This document shows, piece by piece, positions 15,043 through 22,700 of a stretch of DNA of 36,185 nt (positions are counted from its first letter, which is position 1; each line of letters opens with the position of its first letter). The notes beneath the pieces are model-generated. The model ran no database searches and had not been told where the DNA came from. It worked only from the letters and a program-made list of their open reading frames with translations. The DNA lies in contig JANNPN010000202.1 of assembly GCA_031400185.1 (NCBI GenBank), positions 1 to 36,185 on the forward strand. The letters run 5' to 3'. The position numbers and the translations under genes are program-made. Source of the DNA: UTPRO1 sp031400185. Lineage in GTDB: Bacteria; Desulfobacterota; Binatia; UTPRO1.

Positions 15043-17223
15043 ATGTCGACTCGCTCCGTCTATTGGTTCTGTAGTCGTCGCTTCGCGTGCTCACTCTTCT
15101 TCGTCGCGTTCGGCATCGCGCCGACGGCGGTGCTTCTCCCACCGTCAGCACTCGCCGACCTCGGCGAATACTGCCGAGAGATCGAGCTCACCGGGGCCGC
15201 CGGGTTCGGCTCGCAGGACGAGGTCGTGTTCAAGGTGGTCGACGCCACCAATCCCCTGGCCGTGCCCATCACCCAATCGTGCACGCTCACCGTGCAAGCC
15301 AACGAGACCGCCGTCGACTTCTTGCGCCGGATTCCGGGCAGCTGGGGCAACGGTGACGGCGGTGACGGCGGGACCAACGTCACGTGCAAGAGGTTCTGCA
15401 CGGAGCCCGAGATCCTGCCGGGCGACGGCGGGACCCTCGGCATCGAGTGCCTGAACGACACCCAGTGCGACGTCAACGGCGGTGACGGTGTCTGCGGCGA
15501 GCGCCCCAAGAAGGTCTGCGGGAATGCCGCTGTCGTCGGACCGTCGTGCACGATCGAGGCGCGCATTACCCAGCAGAAGGGTAAGTGCTCTGGTGGCGTC
15601 AACAACGGCAAAGGCTGCCTGTCGGGCACCGACTGCCCCGGCGGGACCTGTCCGGTGCTCACCGGCGACGGCAGCCTGCGGTCCTGCGAGGATGCCGCCG
15701 TCGGCGAGACCTGCTTGAAGAAGCCGGCGCTGCTGCGCGCGTGTTGTCGCGAGGGGGCGTTCTGCAAGGGAAGCAAGCTGGATGAGATCGCGCCCAACCT
15801 CTCGCCGATCAGCATCCAGACCAAGGTGCAGCCGGTGCCGGTGCCGACCTCCGCGATCAACTGCCTGCAGCCCTCGATCTATTGTCCGACCCAGGAGGAG
15901 CTCCCTGACGACAGCGTCGAGCCGCGCACGATTGCGATCGATCCCATCGGTGGGCGCTCGGGTCCGTACCGTCGACAACGCGAATGTCGCGTGGCGCTCC
16001 AAGAGGCGACCGGCGCGGTGACACAGGCGACGTACGACGCGTTGCGGTCGTGCCATCGCCGTGTGATGGCGGGCGAGCTGCCGAGCGGATCGTGCGCGAC
16101 GGTCACGCCGACCTCCGATCCCGGCGGGCTCGTCGCGGCTGCCGCAGCCGCGCTGCAGAGCGCCGTCGAAGACGATTGTGCCGCGAGCGGCCTCTCGCCG
16201 TCGACGCTCGGCTATCGGTCATGTCCCGCGCCCTGCGACGCCATTCCGGTCGGGACCTGCTCCGCCGGCATGGTGGGCGATCCGTGCCAACGCGACCGCC
16301 ATTGCGACACCGCCCCGGCGGCGCTCGACGGCATCTGCGGCGCGTGGAGCGCGCTCACCAACTGCACGCTCTGCCAGGCTGCCGCCGCGGGCGTGCAGGC
16401 GGTCAATCGCAGCTTCGGCAACAGCGGTCCGGGCGCCGGGCTGCCGGCCGCGGTGAAGCAGTGTCAGAACACGCTCGGCGACGGCATCAGCATGATGCTC
16501 GCCGGTGATCTGCGCGACGTCGCCAAGTGCCAGCGGAACGTCGACCAGTTCAAGGTGATCCTCTCGGAGAGGACCCCCAAGTGCAAAGACGCCGACGTGA
16601 AGCGTCAGCGCGCGAAGGTTCGTGCGGCGGCCGCCGCGCTCGTGACCGCCGCGTGCAACAATGCTGCGCTCGCGCAGCTCGACTCCTGCGCGTCCAATCT
16701 TGCCGGCCTCGGCGTCTGCGCCCCGCGGATCGCCGCGCGTGCAACCGCCGCCGTGATCGATGCCGCGGCGCCGGAGGGCCGGTGCGGTGACAGCAAGATC
16801 TCGTTCGGCGAGAAGTGCGACGACGGCAACGTCGTCGACGGTGACGGATGCGATTCCAACTGCACGCCGACGGGCTGTGGGAACGCCGTCATCTCGACTG
16901 GCGAGGAATGCGACGACGGGAACGTCATCGCCGCCGACGGCTGCGATCCGCTCTGTCACAGCGAGCCGCAAAGCTGCGCCCCCCAGATGTGCTCGACCTA
17001 CACGTTCGACTGCAGCACGCTCTTCCCGGGCGATTGCGGGTGCTTCCAGGCGGCGGAAGGCGGCGGGCTCTGCGTCAACAACTTCGACTGCAACAGCGCG
17101 CAACCGTGCTCGTCGAGCGTCGATTGCACGACGCCGGGCGAGCGCTGCTATCTGCAGAGCTGCTGCGGCGGGCCGCTCCCGGGACGCTGCGGGCCGCCGA
17201 CGTGCACGGGGCAGCCGGAGTAG
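15043..17223 (+). CDS. Secreted Cys-rich protein with two four-Cys helical modules and DUF4215 repeats
   Basis: 726 aa from the ATG at 15043, preceded by AAAGGAGGG; upstream in-frame codons lack coding character. A signal peptide (hydrophobic SLFFVAFGIAPTAVLL, cleavage near SALADLG, residue ~39) leads to a beta-rich domain (residues 40-135) and Cys-rich loops (CSGGVNNGKGCLSGTDC). Residues 315-379 and 474-538 are two copies of the C-x21-C-x13/17-C-x23/27-C module shared with the genes at 8322 and 26589. Residues ~581-640 are two DUF4215 repeats (CDDGNVVDGDGCDSNC, CDDGNVIAADGCDPLC). The end is a compact Cys-rich knot (CYLQSCCGGPLPGRCG). It shares a control region with the 1189-aa gene and is likely part of the same extracellular structure. 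No enzymatic motif is visible. Confidence 0.92.
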   Translation: MSTRSVYWFCSRRFACSLFFVAFGIAPTAVLLPPSALADLGEYCREIELTGAAGFGSQDEVVFKVVDATNPLAVPITQSCTLTVQANETAVDFLRRIPGSWGNGDGGDGGTNVTCKRFCTEPEILPGDGGTLGIECLNDTQCDVNGGDGVCGERPKKVCGNAAVVGPSCTIEARITQQKGKCSGGVNNGKGCLSGTDCPGGTCPVLTGDGSLRSCEDAAVGETCLKKPALLRACCREGAFCKGSKLDEIAPNLSPISIQTKVQPVPVPTSAINCLQPSIYCPTQEELPDDSVEPRTIAIDPIGGRSGPYRRQRECRVALQEATGAVTQATYDALRSCHRRVMAGELPSGSCATVTPTSDPGGLVAAAAAALQSAVEDDCAASGLSPSTLGYRSCPAPCDAIPVGTCSAGMVGDPCQRDRHCDTAPAALDGICGAWSALTNCTLCQAAAAGVQAVNRSFGNSGPGAGLPAAVKQCQNTLGDGISMMLAGDLRDVAKCQRNVDQFKVILSERTPKCKDADVKRQRAKVRAAAAALVTAACNNAALAQLDSCASNLAGLGVCAPRIAARATAAVIDAAAPEGRCGDSKISFGEKCDDGNVVDGDGCDSNCTPTGCGNAVISTGEECDDGNVIAADGCDPLCHSEPQSCAPQMCSTYTFDCSTLFPGDCGCFQAAEGGGLCVNNFDCNSAQPCSSSVDCTTPGERCYLQSCCGGPLPGRCGPPTCTGQPE

Positions 17224-17304
17224 GCGCAACACCCGGGTCGTGCGGGGAATACTCCGCCGCAGAATGGTTTGCGCGCCTTGTCGGTGCGTCGGTCGCGGTA
17301 GAAG

Positions 17305-17477
17305 GTCCGCGGTTGCCGCGGCGAGCGCGCGAAGCCCCTCGTCGACGAGCGCCACCGTATGCATGCCGCCCGTCGGCTCCCATAGCGTGGGCCCGTTCGC
17401 CGGACCGAGGTCGATATCGTCGACGCGCAGTAGATCCCTCGCGTCGGACCCGCGACCCCGAGTGGCACGCGCTGGCG
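17305..17477 (-). pseudogene. Frameshifted duplicate of the PBP1C C-terminal tail
   Basis: The ~308-base gap downstream of the PBP1C gene contains a second, decayed copy of its last ~55 codons. On the minus strand it reads RQRVPLGVAGPTRG, then after a one-base deletion RVDDIDLGPANGPTLWEPTGG / MHTVALVDEGLRALAAAT. This compares with RQRVPLEVAGGVPG, RVDDTDLGPADGLTLWEPTGG and THIVALVDAQLRVLAAAT in the intact gene. Similarity starts sharply near 17477 and fades near 17305, where the true stop is not conserved. The copy has no start codon and is frameshifted, so it is a remnant. A partial tandem duplication of the gene end, or loss of a former second PBP gene, would explain it. Confidence 0.8.
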
Positions 17478-17531
17478 AACGCGGCGCAGCGCTACGAGTG
17501 GCGAGTCGCGGGCGCTCGGCCGGCCACGCCG

Positions 17532-19742
17532 CTAGCGCAACCGTCCGCGTACCTCGACGGTTGCGGCCGCGAGCACGCGCAGCTGGGCGTCGACGAGAGC
17601 TACGATATGCGTTCCGCCTGTCGGCTCCCAGAGCGTGAGGCCGTCGGCGGGTCCGAGGTCGGTGTCGTCGACGCGCCACCGAACGCCTGGCACACCTCCG
17701 GCGACTTCCAGCGGTACGCGCTGGCGGTCGTGCGGGATGTCCGGATCGAGCGCCACGATCGTGCCGTCGACGGGTGCCACGATGCGCGGCGTACCGTCTG
17801 CCAGTCGTCGCACCGACGGCTCGGTGCCCGGTTGGAACCAGTCGGCGCGCGCGGGCTCGACGCCGCCGGGAAACGAGACCGTTGCGGCGGCGAGCTCGAT
17901 GGGCGGCGGCGGCGGCGCGCTCGGCGTCTCCCGGTGGAGCCAATTCATCACCTCGAGCCAGACCGGCGCCGCGCCCGCGACCCCGCTCACGTCGTGCATC
18001 GGCGCGCCCGACGCGTTCCCGACCCAGACGCCGACCGTGTAGCGCGCCGAGAAGCCGAGGCACCAGTTGTCGCGCATCTCCTTGCTGGTGCCGGTCTTCA
18101 CGGCGGTGAAGAAGCGGGTCGCGAGCGCGCTCTCGAGGCCGAACGTCGTGCTCCTCCCATCGCGGTCGGCGAGCACGTCGGTCACTTGATAGGCGGTCGC
18201 CGCGGAGAAGATGCGCCGCAGCGGCGTCGGCGCGCCGGCGTCGAACGTCACGCGGAGCGGCGACCACGCGCCGCCGTTCGCGAGCGCGCGATAGGCGCCG
18301 ACGAGCTCGAGGAGCGTGACGTCGGCGCCGCCGAGTGCCAGCGCCGGGCCGTAGTACTCGCCGCCCTCGGTCACGGCCGCGAAGCCGAGGTCGTGGAGCA
18401 GCGCCACGAACGCGTCACCGCCGACGAGCCCGAGCGTGCGGACGGCGGGCACGTTCAGCGACGACGCGAGCGCCGTCCGCGCGCTCACGAGCCCGCGGAA
18501 CTGCGTGTCGTAGTCGCGCGGCCGGTAGAGCCCGCCCGCGACGGCGAGCACCAGCGGCGTGTCCTCGACGAGCGACGCGGGGGTCAGCAGACGGCGCTCG
18601 AAGGCGAGCCCGTAGAGGAACGGCTTCAGCGTCGAGCCGGGTTGGCGGCGGGCGCGGACGGTGTCGACGAAGCGCGCCCGCGAGAGCGCGCCGCTGCCGC
18701 CGACCCACGCGAGCACGTCGCCGCTCGCGTTGTCGACGACGAGCACGGCGCCGTCTTCGACGTTCCGGCCGCGGAGCGCCGCGAGCGCGCGCCCGAGCGC
18801 GTCGCGCGCGAAACGCTGCGTCCGGGCGTCGAGCGTCGCGACGAGCGGCGTGGTGCGCCCGGCGAGGAGACGGCGCGCGAGGTGCGGCGCCAGGTCGGTG
18901 TAGCCGGCGCGGCGGCGGGTGTCGTCGAGGCGCGCCACGGCGGTCGCGAGCGTGCCGTCGTCGACGTCGTCGCCGCCGCTCGCCGCGGCGAGCGCGCGGG
19001 CGCGCCGGGGGCCGAGCGCGTGGGTACGCCGGTCGGCGAGCGCGCGGGCACGCCGCGCGATGCTCGCCGCATCGGCGTTCGGGCGCTGCACCAGCGCCGC
19101 CAGCACGAGCGCCTCGCCGGCGTCGAGACCATGCGGCGATTTCCCGAATACGAACGCCGCTGCGGCGCCGACCCCGCGGAGCTCGCCGCGGAAGGCGACG
19201 CGGTTGAGATACGCTTCCAGGATCTCGTCTTTCGACCACGCGCGCTCGAGGGCCAGCGCGGTTCGCATCTGACGGATTTTCTGGCGGAGCGTCCGGCCCT
19301 GTGGCCGCGCGGCGAGCGCAGGATCCAACGAGGCCGCGAGCTGCATCGTGATGGTGCTCGCGCCGCGCGCCGGCCCGCCGCGCGCCCGGCCGAGCAGGGC
19401 GCCGGCGAGCGCGCGCACGTCGACGCCGGGATGCGAGCGGAAGCGGCGGTCCTCCGCCGCGACGACGGCGCGGAGGAGCGCCGGCGACACGTCGGCGAGC
19501 GCGGTCCACGCGAGGCGGCGCTCGTGCGGGTCGGTGCGGATCTCGTGGAGCACCGCGCCGTGCCGATCGAGGAGTGGCACGTCGGAAGGCGCATGCCGCG
19601 CGTGGACGGCGTCGAAGGACGAGACCGGCGTCGCGGCGACCACGAGCCACGCCCCGAGCGCGGCGAGCATCAGGACGACGGCGCCGGCGGCGGCGATGCG
19701 GTTCCTGATGCTCGCGGGGCCGCCCGCACTGCGCAGGCTCAC
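17532..19742 (-). CDS. pbpC: Penicillin-binding protein 1C (bifunctional transglycosylase/transpeptidase)
   Basis: 736 aa. The GTG start (19742) overlaps the stop of the alpha-2-macroglobulin gene in GTGA. Residues ~14-37 are the membrane anchor. The glycosyltransferase domain (~55-235) has AAEDRRFRSHPGVD with catalytic Glu97, GASTITMQL, LRQKIRQM and SKDEILEAYLNRVAF. The transpeptidase domain (~295-620) has the active-site Ser370 in GSTLKPFLYG, SLN at 428-430 and KTGTSKEMRDNW at 549-560. The PBP1C-specific C-terminal beta domain (BiPBP_C, ~640-736) ends in WEPTGGTHIVALVDAQ. All catalytic motifs are intact and the length is close to the usual ~770 aa. It polymerises and cross-links periplasmic peptidoglycan. 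Pairing with bacterial alpha-2-macroglobulin is the well-known yfhM-pbpC arrangement, thought to link protease defence with wall repair. Confidence 0.96.
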   Translation of the reverse strand: MSLRSAGGPASIRNRIAAAGAVVLMLAALGAWLVVAATPVSSFDAVHARHAPSDVPLLDRHGAVLHEIRTDPHERRLAWTALADVSPALLRAVVAAEDRRFRSHPGVDVRALAGALLGRARGGPARGASTITMQLAASLDPALAARPQGRTLRQKIRQMRTALALERAWSKDEILEAYLNRVAFRGELRGVGAAAAFVFGKSPHGLDAGEALVLAALVQRPNADAASIARRARALADRRTHALGPRRARALAAASGGDDVDDGTLATAVARLDDTRRRAGYTDLAPHLARRLLAGRTTPLVATLDARTQRFARDALGRALAALRGRNVEDGAVLVVDNASGDVLAWVGGSGALSRARFVDTVRARRQPGSTLKPFLYGLAFERRLLTPASLVEDTPLVLAVAGGLYRPRDYDTQFRGLVSARTALASSLNVPAVRTLGLVGGDAFVALLHDLGFAAVTEGGEYYGPALALGGADVTLLELVGAYRALANGGAWSPLRVTFDAGAPTPLRRIFSAATAYQVTDVLADRDGRSTTFGLESALATRFFTAVKTGTSKEMRDNWCLGFSARYTVGVWVGNASGAPMHDVSGVAGAAPVWLEVMNWLHRETPSAPPPPPIELAAATVSFPGGVEPARADWFQPGTEPSVRRLADGTPRIVAPVDGTIVALDPDIPHDRQRVPLEVAGGVPGVRWRVDDTDLGPADGLTLWEPTGGTHIVALVDAQLRVLAAATVEVRGRLR

Positions 19743-22700
19743 GGCCCGACCTCGACCTTCGCGTTCGGGATCTCGCCGAAGACGTCGGGCGCGTAGAGCG
19801 CTTCGACCCGCGTCGGTGGCAGCGCGAAGCTCCCCGCCTGGCTCGGCCGGAGCGTGTACTCGACGCTGAAGCGTCCCTTCGGCACGAAGTCGAAGTACGC
19901 GCGGAAGCCGTCGAAGGCGCGTTCGATGAAGACCGGCGTCACGCCCTCGGGGGCTTTCTCGCCGGACGCGAGCATCGCCGAGTCGCCGCCGAGGCCGGTG
20001 CCGACGTGCGTGGCGCCCGCGGGGATCGGGTCGTCGACGACGACCCACGTCATGTCGCGGTCGGCGTCGACGTCGAGGCGGACGCGGAGCACGTCGTCGC
20101 GGCTCGTCTTTCCGGCCGTCTTCGCCGTGACGGGCGTCACCGTCCTGGTGATGCGATAGCCGGCGACGAGCGGCTCCTGCAGCGGCAGCGCGGCGCGGGT
20201 CTGGATCGTCGCCCAGGGGCGGCCGCTGCCCTCCTGCATCAGGGTGAGGTCGGCGCTTCCGGCGCTCGGCCACGGCAGCGACACGCTGGTGCCGGCTGCC
20301 GACGTGCTCCAGTCGACCGTGCGCGCCTCGCCCGCGAGCGTCGCGGTCGTCGTGCCCGTGACCGGGGTCGTCTCGAACGCCTGCGCGAAGCGGTCGATCG
20401 CGAGCGTGCCCCAGGCGTTCGCGACCGTCGTCGACCAGGCGCCCTTCTGCTGCCGTCCGAGCGCGCCGGTCACGAGGCGCGGCAGCTCGTCGCGCCAGAC
20501 GTCGTGCTCGAGGAGCGCCAGCACGAGCCGCACCGCGTTCACGTCGGGATCGCTCATCAACCAGAAGAGCCGGTCGCCGTCCTCCGTCGAGAAGGCGAGG
20601 CTCGTGCCGCCGACCCGGAGCCGCGTGCGGAGCTGCTGCTCGACGTCGGCGAGGTGCGCGGGGTTGGGGCGGTTCGCGATCCGATGCAACAGGCTCCACC
20701 AGTCGATCAGCGCCGACGTCGGCCAGAGCGCCGGCTCGGGCGTGATGGTGCTCAAGAGCGCCGGCTCCACCGCGCCGGTCCGCGACAAGGCCTCCAGCGC
20801 CGCGATCTTCCGGAGGGCCAGGTCCGCCGTCTTGAGCGGCGGGTCGGTCGTGAGCGCGCCGGCGACGAAGCGGCGGAGCGCGTCCTCCATCCCGGCGCGC
20901 GCGCGCTCCGGGAGCTCGCGGCCGGCCGCGGTCGCGACCGAGAGCACGTACGCCGTCAGCACCTCGCTGCCCTCGTCGCTCGTCGGGAAGTACTTGAGGA
21001 GGCCGTTCGCGTCGACGTAGGACGGGAGCGCGCTCGTGACCTCGCGCCAGAGCGCGTCGTCGTGCAGCGCGATCGCGCGCGAGACGCGCTGCTCGAGGCA
21101 GCGGTACGGATAGCGGCGCATCGCCTCGCGGACGCCGTCGAGCCCGGCGGCGAGGCTCGGCGCGACCGCGACCCGCACCTCGCCGCGACCGGGAAGCGCG
21201 TCGGCCGGACGCGCGACCGGGTGGCGCGTGCCGTTCGGATCGAGCTGCACGAGGGTCGCGTGCAGCGTTCGCACGGGCACCGCCGGCCGTACCTGCTGGA
21301 CGGCGCGTACCTCGTCCGCGGGTTTCGCGTCCGTGACCTTTGCGCCCGCGTCCGTCGTCGTCGCGGTCATGGTGTAGACGAGCCGCTCGACGCCGACCGG
21401 AACCGTCACGTTCCAGCCGACCACCTCCGACCCGCCCGCCGCGAGCGTGACCGTCCGCGACCCGAGCGGCGCCGGGAGCCCTTCGACGGTGCCGGCGAGC
21501 GTCAGCTCGATCGGGTGATCGGTCGTGTTGCGCGCGGTGAAGTCGGCGCGGAAGCGGTCGCCCTCGCGCACGAGCGGCGCCAGGCCCGGCAGCACCATGA
21601 CGTCCTGGGTCGCGCGGATCGCGGTCGCGCCGGTGCCGTAGCGGTCGAGGCCGCTCGTTGCGACGGCGACGATGCGGAAGCTCGTGAGCGAGTCGTTCAG
21701 CGGGACCTCGACCGTCGCCCGGCCGTTGGCGTCGAGCGCGACCCGCCCCTTCCAGAGCAAGAGCGTGTCGAAGAGCTCGCGGGTGGCACTCCGCCCGCCG
21801 CCACCGCCGATCGGGAGCGCCTTCAACCCATAGTGGCGCTTGCCGACGACCTGCATCTGCGCGGTCGCGGTCGTGACGCCGTACGCGCGCCGGCCCATCA
21901 TCGCGTCGAGGAGCTTCCAGCTCTCGTTCGGCGCGAGCTCGAGGAGCCCCGCGTCGACGGCGGCGAGCGCGACCTCGCCGCCGGGCGGCAGCGGTGTGCC
22001 GTCGGCGGTCCGGACGGCGATCTTCACCTCCGCCTTCTCGCGGACGCGGTAGACCGGATGCTCCGCCGCGACCCGTACCTTCAACCGGTGCGCGAGCCAT
22101 CCGACCTGCAGCTCGGTGATGCCGAGCTTGAACGTCGGCCGGCCGAGGTCGACGAGTGCCGTCGGCTGCACGTCGTCCGCGCGCCCGCGGAGCGCCAGCA
22201 CCGACACGTACACGTTCGGCGCCCACGCCGCTTGGATCGGCACGTCGATCGTCGGATCGGTACCGGCGAGCGCGACGACCCGCGCATCGACCACGCCCTC
22301 GCGTTCGGTCGTGACCAGCGCGGTCGCGGCGCGGAAGGGCATGCGGACTTGCAGACGCGCGGTCTCGCCGGGCTCGTAGTGGCGGCGCTCGGGCAGCACG
22401 TCCATGCGGTCGCTGTCGGAGCCGCCGAACCACGACTCGTCGTCGCCCGCGACGTACACCTCGTCGTTCGCGGCCGAGCGCCGGCCGGCCTCGTCGGTCG
22501 CCGACGCCTCCAGCACCACGCTGCCGCTCACGCCGACGTGGCCCTCGCAGCGCAGCATCCCGTGCGCGTCGGTCTTCCCCTGGCACACGGTGCCGAGTCG
22601 CTTCGTCTCGGTGACGCTGTCGTACGCGTAGAAACCGCCGACGACCCGCGTCCGGTGCGAGAAGACCTTCCGCGAGAACGCGTCGAGCTGGACGGCCGCG

